Under the pieces are notes generated by a model, which saw nothing but the letters and a program-made list of their open reading frames with translations, was not told the DNA's origin and made no database searches. A stretch of 64,000 nucleotides of DNA, taken from NCBI GenBank assembly GCA_003674045.1, contig PENC01000008.1, positions 124,001 to 188,000 of the forward strand, written 5' to 3'. The stretch's first letter is position 1. Every line of letters starts with the position of its first letter. Both the position numbers and the translations under genes were made by a program. Origin of the DNA: Streptomyces griseocarneus. Its GTDB lineage: Bacteria; Actinomycetota; Actinomycetes; Streptomycetales; Streptomycetaceae. Below, in pieces: positions 1 to 8,570 of this stretch.

Positions 1-260
1 CACAGGGTGTGCGCACCGACATGCTGCGCGGCACCGGCGCGGCCGGGGAGCTCGTGCTCGTCCCCACCGCCATCGAGCCGTCGCAGGTCGCCGACGCCTT
101 GTTCGAGGGCATGGCCGCGGGCCGCTTCCTGATCCTCCCGCACCCCGAGGTCGCCGACTACTACGCGGCCCGCGCCACCGACCCCGACCGCTGGCTGCGC
201 GGCATGAACCACCTCCAGCGCAGGCTCGAAGAGGTCCCCGGCCAGGGCAGCACGCGGTGA
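1..260 (+). CDS. SDR-family oxidoreductase, C-terminal fragment (5' end outside window)
   Basis: The frame is open from the first bases and ends in TGA at 258-260. The residues GVRTDMLRG followed by a tail with QVADALFEGMAAGRFLILPHPEV look like the end of a classical NAD(P)-dependent short-chain dehydrogenase, where a PG-V-x-T-x-M segment follows the cofactor site. The Rossmann motif and YxxxK active site lie upstream of the window, so the substrate cannot be judged. The stop overlaps the GTG start of the acyl-CoA ligase by four bases, which implies one operon and a role in acyl-CoA or lipid metabolism. Confidence 0.6.
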   Translation, partial: QGVRTDMLRGTGAAGELVLVPTAIEPSQVADALFEGMAAGRFLILPHPEVADYYAARATDPDRWLRGMNHLQRRLEEVPGQGSTR

Positions 261-1912
261 CCACCGGCCAGGCGGCCGCCGGTCCTGCCGCCACCGCCCC
301 GGGCGTCCTGCACGCCTTCCGGGCCACGGTGCGGCGGGAGCCCGGCCGGAGCGCCCTCGTCTACTTCGACGGGCGGCTGACGTACCGCCAGGCCGACGAG
401 CTGTCCGACGGGCTCGCGGGCGGTCTCGCCGCCCGGGGTTTCCGTCCGGGCGACCGCGCGGCCGTCATGCTCCAGAACACCCCGCACCTCGTGCTCGCCG
501 TCCTCGCCGTGTGGAAGGCGGGAGGTGTCGTCGTGCCCATGAACCCCATGTACAAGGCGGGTGAGGTCCGGCACATCCTCACCGACTCCGGGGCCACCGT
601 CCTCGTCTGCGAGGACGGTGCCTGGACGGACCTCCTGCGCGACGCGACCGCCGACTCGGGCCCGCGCACCGTACTCACCGTCTGCCCGTTCGGCCTCCAG
701 GCCCGCGACGACGCGCGGGTGCTGCGCGGCACCCGCGCCGCCACGCCCGAGGGGACCGAGAGCCTCCTCGCGGTCGCCCGGTCGGGAGCCCGGCCGCCCG
801 CCGTCCCCGGCCCCGGGCCCGCCGACCCCGCCCTCATCAGCTACACCTCGGGCACCACCGGCAGGCCCAAGGGCGCCGTGAACACCCACGGCAACATCGC
901 GCACAACGCCGAGCAGTCCAGCGGCACCTCCCGACTGCCCGAAGGCTCCGTCTGCTTCGCGCTCGCGCCGCTCTTCCACATCGCGGGCATGGTCTCCGGG
1001 CTCGGCCTCTGCCTGGTCAACGGGGGCACGCTCGTGCTCGCCCACCGCTTCGACGCGGGCGTCGTGCTCGACGCCTTCCTGGAGCACCGCCCCGCCTACG
1101 CCGTCGGCCCGCCGACCGCCTTCATGGCGCTCATGGCCCACCCGGACGCCGGCCGCGAGCACTTCGCGTCCTTCCGGCTCCTGTACGCAGGGGGTGCGCC
1201 GCTGCCGTCCGGGCTGGTCGAGCGGTTCCGTACGGCCTTCGGCCCGTACCTCCACAACGGTTACGGCCTCACCGAGACCACCGCGCGCCTCGCCTCCGTC
1301 CTGCCCGGCACCGAGGCGCCCGTCGACCCGGTGTCCGGCACCCTCGCCGTCGGTGTGCCGGGCCCGGGGACGCGCGTGCGCATAGTGGACCGCGACGGCG
1401 CGGACGTACCGGCCGGGGAGCACGGCGAGATCGTCGTCAGGGGTCCGCAGGTCGTCCCCGGCTACTGGGGGCGCCCCGAGGAGACGGCCGCCGCCCTGCC
1501 CGGCGGCGAACTGCGCACCGGCGACGTCGGCTTCCTGGACGAGGACGGCTGGCTGTACGTGGTGGACCGGAAGAAGGACATGATCAGCGCCTCGGGGTTC
1601 AAGGTCTGGCCCCGCGAGGTCGAGGACGTCCTCTACACCCACCCCGCGGTCCGCGAGGCGGCCGTCGTCGGGGTCCCGGACGCCTACCGCGGCGAGACCG
1701 TCCTGGCCTACGTGAGCCCCCGCCCGGGCACCGACCCCGACCCCGCGGAGCTGGCCGCCCACTGCCGCGAGCGGCTCGCCGCGTACAAGGTGCCCCGCGA
1801 GGTGCGCATCCTCGCGGACCTGCCCAAGACGACGAGTGGCAAGATCCTCCGGCGGGAGCTCCGCGAGCGGGCGGGGGACCGGGCACGAACGCGGAAGACA
1901 GGTGGCGCATGA
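257..1912 (+). CDS. Class I adenylate-forming acyl-CoA synthetase (fatty-acid-CoA ligase type)
   Basis: This 551-residue protein should activate a carboxylic acid to an acyl-AMP and transfer it to CoA. Visible motifs are the P-loop-like TSGTTGRPKG near residue 196, YGLTETT, the hinge DRKKDMISASGFKVWPREVE and the C-terminal catalytic lysine motif PKTTSGKILRREL. Length and motif order are those of a complete ANL-family ligase. The GTG start overlaps the SDR stop, and the stop overlaps the ATG of the following TetR gene, so the three are probably co-transcribed and translationally coupled. Chain-length specificity cannot be read from sequence. Confidence 0.9.
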   Translation: MTTGQAAAGPAATAPGVLHAFRATVRREPGRSALVYFDGRLTYRQADELSDGLAGGLAARGFRPGDRAAVMLQNTPHLVLAVLAVWKAGGVVVPMNPMYKAGEVRHILTDSGATVLVCEDGAWTDLLRDATADSGPRTVLTVCPFGLQARDDARVLRGTRAATPEGTESLLAVARSGARPPAVPGPGPADPALISYTSGTTGRPKGAVNTHGNIAHNAEQSSGTSRLPEGSVCFALAPLFHIAGMVSGLGLCLVNGGTLVLAHRFDAGVVLDAFLEHRPAYAVGPPTAFMALMAHPDAGREHFASFRLLYAGGAPLPSGLVERFRTAFGPYLHNGYGLTETTARLASVLPGTEAPVDPVSGTLAVGVPGPGTRVRIVDRDGADVPAGEHGEIVVRGPQVVPGYWGRPEETAAALPGGELRTGDVGFLDEDGWLYVVDRKKDMISASGFKVWPREVEDVLYTHPAVREAAVVGVPDAYRGETVLAYVSPRPGTDPDPAELAAHCRERLAAYKVPREVRILADLPKTTSGKILRRELRERAGDRARTRKTGGA

Positions 1913-2517
1913 GCAGGACGGCGACGGCCGGGACGACGGACGGCGGCGGGAAACCCGTGCCGCAGCGGCTGCTGGCCGCCGCCACCCGGCTCTTCGCGGA
2001 CCAGGGCTACGACCGGACGTCCGTACAGGAGATCGTCGAGGCGGCGGGGGTCACCAAGGGCGCCCTCTACCACTACTTCGGCTCGAAGGACGACCTGCTG
2101 CACGAGGTGTACGGCCGCGTCCTGCGCCTCCAGCAGGAGCGGCTGGACGCCTTCGCGTGCGCGGAGGCGTCCGTGGAGCGCAGGTTGCGGGACGCCGCCG
2201 CGGACGTGGTCGTCACCACGATCGAGAACCTGGACGACACGAAGATCTTCTTCCGGTCGATGCACCACCTGGGCCCCGAGAAGCACAAGCAGGTGCGCGC
2301 GGAGCGGCGGCGCTACCACGAGCGGTTCCGCGCCCTGGTCGAGGAGGGCCAGCGCGCGGGGGTCTTCAGCGCGGCGACCCCGGCGGACCTGGTGGTGGAC
2401 TACCACTTCGGCTCCGTCCACCACCTGGCCAACTGGTACCGGCCCGACGGCGCCCTGACGGCGGAACAGGTCGCCGACCACCTGGCGGACCTGCTGCTGC
2501 GGGCGCTGCGGCCGTAG
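1909..2517 (+). CDS. TetR-family transcriptional regulator
   Basis: A 202-residue regulator. The N-terminal helix-turn-helix has the TetR signature (QEIVEAAGVTKGALYHYFGSKDDLL, residues about 43-68), followed by an all-helical ligand domain. The ATG overlaps the ligase stop (ATGA), so it is the last gene of the SDR-ligase operon. TetR proteins encoded inside acyl-CoA operons often sense acyl-CoA and repress fatty-acid degradation genes; that role is inferred here. A TetR-like palindrome lies 10 kb downstream, ahead of the phosphotransferase/acyl-CoA dehydrogenase pair, and could be one of its targets. Confidence 0.88.
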   Translation: MSRTATAGTTDGGGKPVPQRLLAAATRLFADQGYDRTSVQEIVEAAGVTKGALYHYFGSKDDLLHEVYGRVLRLQQERLDAFACAEASVERRLRDAAADVVVTTIENLDDTKIFFRSMHHLGPEKHKQVRAERRRYHERFRALVEEGQRAGVFSAATPADLVVDYHFGSVHHLANWYRPDGALTAEQVADHLADLLLRALRP

Positions 2518-2521
2518 CGGC

Positions 2522-3289
2522 TCAGTCCCGTATGCGCACCGACAGACAGGTGACGCAGCCCTCCAGCTTCTCGAACTCGCCGATGTCCACCGGCACCGGA
2601 CGCAGCCCCAGCCCGGACAGCAGCCCGGCGGTGCGCGGCGCGCGGGACGACAGGAGCACGTGGTCGTCGCCCAGCAGGACGACGTGCGCGCCGGGCTCCT
2701 CCGGTACGGGCAGGAAGGCGGGGAAGAGCGACGGGTCGTCGACGAGCGGCGGGTGGCCGACGACCGTGCCGTCCGGCAGCGCGGTGACGGCCGACTTCAG
2801 GTGCAGCACCTTCCGTACGGGCACGGCCACCACGCACGCGCCCAGCGGCTCGAACGCGGCATGCAGCTGCCGGATGCCCTCGGCGTTCGTCCGGCCGCCC
2901 TCGCCCACGTAAACAGTGTCGCCCACCTTGAGGACGTCGCCGCCGTCCAGCGTGCCCGGCTCCCGCAGGTGCCGGACGGTGAGACCGAGGGCCGCCGCGG
3001 CCGAGGCGGCGCCCGTGGTCTCGGGGCGGCGCGGGAGGGCGCCGGAGCGGGCGACGAGGACGGTGCCGCGGAAGACGACCAGGGCGTCCTCGACGAACAC
3101 CGCGTCGGGGCAGTCGTCGGCGGGCGCGACCTCGACGGTCCGCCAGCCGTGGTCGCGCAGCACGCGGCAGTACTCCTCCCACTGCCGCAGGGCGAGCGTG
3201 GTGTCCACGGGCGAGCGCTCGATGTGCGTGACCAGACCCTCCGCGAGACGGGGGCCGGGACGGCGGATCAGGGCTGTTCCAGCGGGCAT
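2522..3289 (-). CDS. ddaH: N(G),N(G)-dimethylarginine dimethylaminohydrolase (DDAH)
   Basis: This 255-residue guanidine-modifying enzyme should hydrolyse methylated arginines to citrulline plus methylamines. Family hallmarks are visible: DAVFVEDALVV, the LDGGDVL segment, the catalytic histidine in LHLKSAV and the nucleophilic cysteine near the C terminus in EGCVTCLSV. I chose the ATG at 3289 because it begins the conserved protein and follows a GAGAGGAC ribosome-binding site; the open frame runs further upstream through the divergent gene without protein-like sequence. It is divergent from a 2Fe-2S-like gene across 45 bp and convergent with the TetR gene, 4 bp away. Confidence 0.85.
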   Translation of the reverse strand: MPAGTALIRRPGPRLAEGLVTHIERSPVDTTLALRQWEEYCRVLRDHGWRTVEVAPADDCPDAVFVEDALVVFRGTVLVARSGALPRRPETTGAASAAAALGLTVRHLREPGTLDGGDVLKVGDTVYVGEGGRTNAEGIRQLHAAFEPLGACVVAVPVRKVLHLKSAVTALPDGTVVGHPPLVDDPSLFPAFLPVPEEPGAHVVLLGDDHVLLSSRAPRTAGLLSGLGLRPVPVDIGEFEKLEGCVTCLSVRIRD

Positions 3290-3334
3290 TGGGGTGTCCT
3301 CTCGTCGTTGCGGGCGGTGCGTATGATCTGCCGG

Positions 3335-3739
3335 ATGACCACTGACCGAGCGCGCCGCGCCACCTCCGCCACCTGCCGGATCACCGTGTGCCGCGGGTGC
3401 TGCTGCGGCGACCCTCGGAAGGTTCCCGGCGTCGACCACGCGGGACAGATATCCCGGCTGCGGACCGCGCTGGACGGGGCCGCGCAGGTGCGGGCCTCGG
3501 AGTGCCTGGACGTGTGCGAACAGGCGAACGTGATGGTCGTCCAGCCGTCCCCGGCAGGCCGCGCGGCCGGAGGCAGGCCCGTATGGCTCGGGCTCGTCAA
3601 CGACGACGCGGCGCTTTCCGACATCGCGGCATGGGTACGGGCGGGCGGCCCCGGCCTGGCGGAACCGCCGGGGGTTCTGGACCTGTACGAGTTCGGGGTG
3701 TCGCGCAGGGTGGGCAAGGCGCTGGACGACGCCCCGTAA
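3335..3739 (+). CDS. (2Fe-2S) ferredoxin-domain small protein
   Basis: A 134-residue protein with a cysteine-rich N terminus (CRGCCCGDP) and a second pair in ECLDVCEQANVMVVQP, the C-x(n)-C arrangement of thioredoxin-like 2Fe-2S ferredoxins. In the family the cluster serves electron transfer; partners are unknown here. ATG 3335 is taken as start, and ATG 3323 in the same frame is an alternative. It is divergently transcribed from ddaH. The stop codon abuts a copy of the dispersed 75-bp repeat. Confidence 0.7.
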   Translation: MTTDRARRATSATCRITVCRGCCCGDPRKVPGVDHAGQISRLRTALDGAAQVRASECLDVCEQANVMVVQPSPAGRAAGGRPVWLGLVNDDAALSDIAAWVRAGGPGLAEPPGVLDLYEFGVSRRVGKALDDAP

Positions 3740-3811
3740 GGGGCGCGGGGAACTGCGCGACCAGCCACAACGGACCCGCAGCCGCGCAGGGAGCGCAAGA
3801 GGCACCCCAGT
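3738..3811. repeat. Dispersed ~75-bp Streptomyces repeat, copy a
   Basis: It begins at the stop of the ferredoxin-like gene with GGGGCGCGGGGAACTGCGCG and continues through the GCCACAAC and GCAAGAGGCACCCCAG boxes found in the other copies. It lies between two convergent genes, the ferredoxin-like gene and the APC permease. Confidence 0.75.
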
Positions 3812-3826
3812 AGACGCGCCCCGGCG

Positions 3827-5347
3827 TCAGCGTTCGGCCATCGCCGCCTTCTCCAGTTGGAACGCCTCGTTCCCCAGCCCGATGCTCCCGTGCACCCCGG
3901 GCCGTACGTACTTGAGGACCACCCCGAAGACGAGCCCGCCGACGACGGCGGCGCCGATGATGCCCGGCAGGATCCACCGCAGGGGCGACCCCGGGTCGGC
4001 GCCGAGCAGCATGTCGAAGTCCTTGACGGCGAAGCAGGCGATGACGAGCAGGGCGAGCCCGGCGGCCCCGGAGGCGACGAGCCGCGGCGCCTGCGCGCGG
4101 GCCGCCCCGCGGCGGACGAAGAACGCGATGACGGCGGCGGACGTGGCGGCCATCAGCACGATGATGCCGAGGGCGCCCACATTGCCGGTCCAGGTGAACA
4201 GGCGTCCGATGGGGGCGGTCGGGTCGCCGTTGGGCGCGTCGTCGGTGAGCGCGAAGACCAGCACGGCGAGGACCGAGACGACGCTCTGCAGCAGCGAGCC
4301 GTGGGCGGGCGCGCCGCTGCCCTTCGTCGTCCGGCCCATCGCGGCGGGCAGCAGACCCTCGCGGCCCATGGCGAAGGCGTAGCGGGCGACGACGTTGTGG
4401 AAGCTGAGCAGCGCGGCGAACATGCCGGTCACGTAGAAGACGTGCATGACGTCGGCGAACGCCCCGCCGAGCCGGTCCTCGCTCAGCTCGAAGAGGAGGT
4501 TCGGGCCCTGCTCCTGGGCGAGGCCGACGACCTTGCCGGGGCCCGCGGCGACGCCCAGCGCCCAGGAGCTCAGCGCGAAGAAGGCGGCGACGAAGCCGAC
4601 GGCGAGGAAGGTGACGCGGGCGACGACGACCTGCGGGCGGCTGGTCTCCTCGGCGTAGACGGCGGCCTGTTCGAAGCCGACGAACGCCGCGATGGTGAAG
4701 CACAGCGCGGTGCCGAGGCCACCGCTGCCGAGGGTCGCGGGGTCGAAGGCGCGGAAGGAGAGCCCCTCCGGGCCGGGGCTGCCGAGGCCCACGGCGTCGA
4801 AGACGACGACCGTGACGCACTCGATCAGCAGCAGGACGCCCAGCACCTTCGCGTTGAGGTCGACCTTCAGCCAGCCCAGTACGCCGACGGCCAGGACGGC
4901 GGCGAACGCGGGCACCCACCAGGCCACGCTCACGCCCAGGTGTTTGTCGAGGAGGCCGGAGAGCTCGAAGCCGAAGATGCCGTAGATGCCGAACTGCAGC
5001 GCGCTGTAGGCGACGAGGGCCACCACGGAGGCGGCCGCTCCCGCCGTTCCGCCGAGACCGCGCGCGATATAGGCGTAGAAGGCTCCGGCGTTGTGGACGT
5101 GGCGGCTCATCTCGGCGTAGCCGAAGCTGAAGAGGGTGAGCACCACCCCGAGGATGACGAAGAGCAGGGGCTGGCCGACGATGCCCATCGTGCCGTAGGT
5201 GGTGGCCATGACACCCGCCGTCACCATCAGCGGCGCGTTGGCGGCGACCACGGACAGCAGGAGCCCGGCCAGGCCTATCCGGTCGGCCCGCAGCCTCCTC
5301 TCCTGGCCCTTGAACGTGCTGATCTCGCGCGTCGTGCCCGTCGGCAT
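3827..5347 (-). CDS. APC-family amino acid permease
   Basis: A 506-residue integral membrane protein with about 12 to 14 hydrophobic segments. The N-terminal pattern (FKGQERRLRADRIGLAGLLL, then PLMVTAGVM and a glycine-rich first helix) is typical of the amino acid-polyamine-organocation superfamily. It is expected to import an amino acid or related cation across the cytoplasmic membrane. It stands near ddaH, which makes arginine or a methylarginine-derived product a possible substrate, but this is only positional. The ATG start at 5347 has an AGGACG-type ribosome site. Confidence 0.8.
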   Translation of the reverse strand: MPTGTTREISTFKGQERRLRADRIGLAGLLLSVVAANAPLMVTAGVMATTYGTMGIVGQPLLFVILGVVLTLFSFGYAEMSRHVHNAGAFYAYIARGLGGTAGAAASVVALVAYSALQFGIYGIFGFELSGLLDKHLGVSVAWWVPAFAAVLAVGVLGWLKVDLNAKVLGVLLLIECVTVVVFDAVGLGSPGPEGLSFRAFDPATLGSGGLGTALCFTIAAFVGFEQAAVYAEETSRPQVVVARVTFLAVGFVAAFFALSSWALGVAAGPGKVVGLAQEQGPNLLFELSEDRLGGAFADVMHVFYVTGMFAALLSFHNVVARYAFAMGREGLLPAAMGRTTKGSGAPAHGSLLQSVVSVLAVLVFALTDDAPNGDPTAPIGRLFTWTGNVGALGIIVLMAATSAAVIAFFVRRGAARAQAPRLVASGAAGLALLVIACFAVKDFDMLLGADPGSPLRWILPGIIGAAVVGGLVFGVVLKYVRPGVHGSIGLGNEAFQLEKAAMAER

Positions 5348-5398
5348 GGCGGGGCGTCCTTCCCGTGAGGATGAGCGTGGCTGATGAAGGGTGGCGGG

Positions 5399-6352
5399 TC
5401 AGGCCGAGCCGAGCGCGGCGCGGCGTGCGGCCAGGAACGCCTTCCGGGGATCCCGGTCGGGATAGGCCCAGGGGGCGTGCGTGGCGTGCGGACCGATCCG
5501 GGTGAGCAGGGCGGCGGCCTCGGCGGGGCGGCCCTCGTGGAGCTTGGCGTGGGCGAGGTAGTTGAGGTCGACCTTGCGCCGGGGGTGGGCGGTGGCGTCG
5601 TCGACGTCCCACTCGAGCCACCAGTCGAAGGCGGCCTTGAGCACCTGCCGGGCGCGGCGGGTGGTCCAGTGCGTGGAGCGCGCCGGGTCGCGCGGCTCGA
5701 TCCCGGCGCGGGCCAGGACGCGGTAGCGCTCGGCGTGGGCGACGACGGGGAGCACGGCCAGCGGCGAGTCGGCCGGGGCCTGCTCGGCGGCCCAGGAGGC
5801 GAAGTCGTAGACCTCGTGGAGGGGGTCGTCGTGGTCGCCCGTCTGGTGCTCGGCGAGGCACGCGGCCATCAGGTGGTGGGCGTGGTGGTGGTCGGGGTGC
5901 CGGGCGCGCACCTGGTCGAAGGCGCGGACCCGCTCGTCGTCGGTACCGGTGCGGCGGGCGAGGACGAGCACGCCGAGCCAGGGCGTCGGGTCGGCGGGCG
6001 CCATCCGGGCGGCGGTCAGACAGGCGGCGCGGGCCACCTCGGGTATCTCCTGGCCCCGCACCGCCCGGAAGACGGTGGCACAGGCGAGCAGGGCCGCCGC
6101 GTCGGCGCTGTCGGGCTCGACCAGCTGCCACTCGCGGGCCCAGGCGCTGCTCGCGGCGCCCTCGGCGAGGACGACGAGGCGGTGGCCGCGGCGGTCCCAG
6201 TCGTCGCCCGTCGCGTGCAGCAGGTCACGGGCCTCGGTCCAGCGGCCGCGGGCCAGGGCGTCGCGGGCACCGGCCAGTTCGGCGTCGTCCAGCGCGGGGT
6301 CGAAGGCGGGCCCGTCCTTGTTCCGGGGACGGCCCAAGGGCGGGGGCGTCAT
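5399..6352 (-). CDS. Conserved hypothetical TPR-like protein
   Basis: A 317-residue soluble protein built of alanine-rich helical pairs (ARDALARGRWTEARDLLHA, AAALLACATVFRAV, HLMAACLAEHQTG, LNYLAHAKLHEGRPAEAAALL) that read as degenerate tetratricopeptide repeats. It has a histidine cluster (HPDHHHAHH) mid-protein. No catalytic motif is recognisable. I used ATG 6352 rather than the longer GTG frame at 6412 because the extra residues look non-protein. It sits 51 bp upstream of the permease gene in the same direction, so co-transcription is possible. Confidence 0.6.
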   Translation of the reverse strand: MTPPPLGRPRNKDGPAFDPALDDAELAGARDALARGRWTEARDLLHATGDDWDRRGHRLVVLAEGAASSAWAREWQLVEPDSADAAALLACATVFRAVRGQEIPEVARAACLTAARMAPADPTPWLGVLVLARRTGTDDERVRAFDQVRARHPDHHHAHHLMAACLAEHQTGDHDDPLHEVYDFASWAAEQAPADSPLAVLPVVAHAERYRVLARAGIEPRDPARSTHWTTRRARQVLKAAFDWWLEWDVDDATAHPRRKVDLNYLAHAKLHEGRPAEAAALLTRIGPHATHAPWAYPDRDPRKAFLAARRAALGSA

Positions 6353-6741
6353 CGGCGGGCTTCCTCCACGGGCTTGCGTCCCCCTCCGGGCCACGGGCCC
6401 GGCGTCCCCCACGGCCGACCACGATTTCCGTCACGCGCGTCAACGCACGCATTAACGCATATTCAGTCACGCACAGCAAAACGGTAGTCACTGCTCCGAG
6501 TCAAGGGTGATCTTGGAACTGACGACCGCTCAGTCGGGGGTGCTCCGGGCCCCGGTCCCGGTCGGCCGGGCGTACGGTGGAAAGGTGCCCGAAACGGTGG
6601 ATTTCGAATGCGCGTTCCCTGGCCCATCGGAGGGAACGCGCGGGGTGACGAACGCCCGAAAGGCGGGTACTCGACCGTCACTCCGCCCACGGGGCGGCTA
6701 TCGTTTTTCTGTCAAGTCCCCTACGGCCGAATGGTCTTGAG
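6353..6741. other. Intergenic region with hairpin and divergent promoters
   Basis: A 389-bp gap between divergent genes. It contains an AT-richer stretch near 6450-6490 (repeated ACGCA/TTAACGCA words) that probably holds the promoter of the TPR-like gene, and a perfect hairpin at 6610-6641. No further gene is convincing. Confidence 0.5.
6610..6641. terminator. Perfect 11-bp stem hairpin
   Basis: The arm GCGCGTTCCCT at 6610-6620 pairs with AGGGAACGCGC at 6631-6641 around a 10-nt loop. There is no T-run. It lies 100 bp upstream of the DMT transporter and could be a factor-assisted terminator or a leader structure. Confidence 0.5.
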
Positions 6742-7638
6742 GTGCGCGACGTGATGGTCTTCGCCTTCGCCGTGAGCGCGGCGTGCTGTCTGGGCATCGG
6801 ATTCGTCCTCCAGCAGCACGCGGCGCAGCGGGCCCCGATGAGCGATTTCCTCTCCTTCCGGCTGCTCCTCGACCTCGTCAGGGTGCCCGAGTGGCTGGCC
6901 GGCATCGCCCTGATGATCGTCGGCATGGTGCTCGGCGCGATCGCGCTCGGGCGGGGCGAGGTCTCCCTGGTGGAGCCGCTGCTGGCGACGAACCTGCTGT
7001 TCGCCATGGCCCTCTCGCGCTGGCGGACAGGCCAGCCCCTGGGCGTCACCGGCTGGGGCGGGCTGTGGCTGCTGGCGGGCGGGGTGACCGCCTTCATCGT
7101 CGCGGGCCGGCCGCACGGCGGCCACTCCGTCACCGACCCGCTGCGGCACTGGCTGATCGTCGGGCTGATGGTGGGCATCGCCCTGGTGCTCGCGGCGGTC
7201 TCCAAACGGGTCCGGGTCAGCGTGGAAGCACCCCTGCTGGGCACGGCCGCCGGCCTGCTCTACGGGCTGCAGGACGCCCTCACCCGGCTCAGCGGCCAGC
7301 GGGTCTCGCAGGACGGCTGGACCGGGCTCCTGGTGAGCTGGCAGCCGTACGGAGTACTGGCGCTCGGCGTCACGGCGCTCGTCTTCGTGCAGAGCGCCTT
7401 CGAGACGGCGCCCCTGCGGCTCTCACTGCCCGCGCTGACCGCGGCCCAGCCCCTCGCGGGCATCGTCTGCGGCGTGGGCTTCCTGGGCGACCGGCTGCGC
7501 ATGACCCCCGGAGCCCTGGCCTGGCAGGCCGCGGGACTGGCCGCGATCGTCCTCGGCATCGTCCTGATCGGACGGCACCCGGCCATGCCCTCGGGGAGCG
7601 CGGAAGTGGACCGCATGCGCGATCTCCAGCCCCGCTGA
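6742..7638 (+). CDS. DMT-superfamily (EamA-like) transporter
   Basis: A 298-residue polytopic membrane protein with about nine to ten hydrophobic helices arranged in two halves. The first half carries GRGEVSLVEPLLATNLLFA and the second SLPALTAAQPLAGIVCG, resembling the drug/metabolite transporter fold. The cargo is unknown. The start may be GTG 6742 or ATG 6754. It is followed 24 bp later by the Nudix gene in the same direction. Confidence 0.75.
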   Translation: MRDVMVFAFAVSAACCLGIGFVLQQHAAQRAPMSDFLSFRLLLDLVRVPEWLAGIALMIVGMVLGAIALGRGEVSLVEPLLATNLLFAMALSRWRTGQPLGVTGWGGLWLLAGGVTAFIVAGRPHGGHSVTDPLRHWLIVGLMVGIALVLAAVSKRVRVSVEAPLLGTAAGLLYGLQDALTRLSGQRVSQDGWTGLLVSWQPYGVLALGVTALVFVQSAFETAPLRLSLPALTAAQPLAGIVCGVGFLGDRLRMTPGALAWQAAGLAAIVLGIVLIGRHPAMPSGSAEVDRMRDLQPR

Positions 7639-7662
7639 CCCGACGGGGCCGGGTGGGGTTGG

Positions 7663-8217
7663 ATGGGCCGCATGACCGATCAGCGACCGCAGCCGCAGCC
7701 CGCGGACGAAGTACTGGACATCGTGGACGAGCAGGACCGCGTCGTGGCCCGCGCCCCCCGCGGCGAGGCGTACGCACGAGGCCTGCGCCACCGCTGCACG
7801 TTCATCCGGGTCCGCGACGCGCAGGGCCGCGTCTTCGTGCACCGGCGCACCGCGCAGAAGCTCGTCTTCCCCTCGCACTACGACATGTTCGTGGGCGGCG
7901 TCGTCGGAGCGGGCGAGTCCTACGACGAGGCCGCGCTCCGCGAGGCCGAGGAAGAACTGGGCGTCACCGGCCTCCCCGCCCCGACCCCCCTCTTCCGCTT
8001 CCTCTACGAGGCCCCCGAACGCCCCGGCGAGCCCCGCCGGACGTGGTGGTCAGCGGTCTACGAAGTCCTCTGGGACGGCCCGGTGTCCCCCCAGGAGTCG
8101 GAAGTCGCGTGGTGGACGTACCTCTCCGAGGACGAACTCACCGCCCGGCTCCCCGAATGGCCGTGGGTCCCGGACGGCCTGGCGGCGTACCAGCTGCTGC
8201 GCACCCGGGAGCTGTGA
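7663..8217 (+). CDS. Nudix hydrolase
   Basis: A 184-residue protein with an intact Nudix box, G-x5-E-x7-REAEEELG, at residues about 83-105 (GGVVGAGESYDEAALREAEE then ELGV), which binds the divalent metal and hydrolyses nucleoside-diphosphate-linked compounds. The overall form (DIVDEQDRVVARAPR, then RHRCTFIRV) is close to the YfcD/IPP-isomerase-like Nudix group. The substrate is not predictable. Start ATG 7663 or 7672. It converges on the oxidoreductase gene, with two copies of the dispersed repeat between. Confidence 0.85.
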   Translation: MGRMTDQRPQPQPADEVLDIVDEQDRVVARAPRGEAYARGLRHRCTFIRVRDAQGRVFVHRRTAQKLVFPSHYDMFVGGVVGAGESYDEAALREAEEELGVTGLPAPTPLFRFLYEAPERPGEPRRTWWSAVYEVLWDGPVSPQESEVAWWTYLSEDELTARLPEWPWVPDGLAAYQLLRTREL

Positions 8218-8269
8218 CCGCGTGGCTGTGCCGCGTGGCTGTGCCACTGGGCGGTTGCGCCTACGGGGT

Positions 8270-8342
8270 TGCCTCGTGAGCTTCGTTTGCGGCTGCGGGC
8301 CGTGCGTGGCTGGTCGCGCAGTTCCCCGCGCCCCTGAAGGGG
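8270..8342. repeat. Dispersed ~75-bp repeat, copy b
   Basis: It contains TGGTCGCGCAGTTCCCCGCG followed by the terminal hairpin GCCCCTGAAGGGGC. It lies downstream of the Nudix gene, in opposite orientation to copy c 165 bp away. Confidence 0.75.
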
Positions 8343-8380
8343 CACGGCCACCCCCAACCGGATAGCCGACATCCGGTGGA

Positions 8381-8491
8381 GGGGGCGGGGCCGGAGGGCG
8401 GGTTCTGAAACGACGGTGCACTGTCACGGTTCCCGACAGGGATCACGGTGAACGCACCGCGTTTCAGGTTCCGGCCGGAGGCCCCGCCCCC
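8381..8491. repeat. Large imperfect inverted repeat between two repeat copies
   Basis: The 32-nt left arm (8381-8412, starting GGGGGCGGGGCC and ending CTGAAACG) is mirrored by the right arm (8460-8491) with several mismatches. The 47-nt centre contains a TCACGGT direct repeat. Copies b and c of the dispersed repeat flank it head to head, making a nested palindrome across about 300 bp. Confidence 0.6.
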
Positions 8492-8507
8492 GGCCCACAG
8501 ACAACCC

Positions 8508-8570
8508 AAGGGGCGCGGGGAACGGCGCGAGCAACCCCCACCGAACCCGCAGACGCAAGCGCAGCGCTAC
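8508..8570. repeat. Dispersed ~75-bp repeat, copy c
   Basis: It starts AGGGGCGCGGGGAACGGCGC and runs into the 3' end of the oxidoreductase gene. It is reverse-oriented relative to copy b. Confidence 0.65.

Noticed and set aside
161..1762. A 533-codon minus-strand frame opposite the acyl-CoA ligase
   Set aside because: It is a shadow of the ligase gene; the plus strand has all family motifs.
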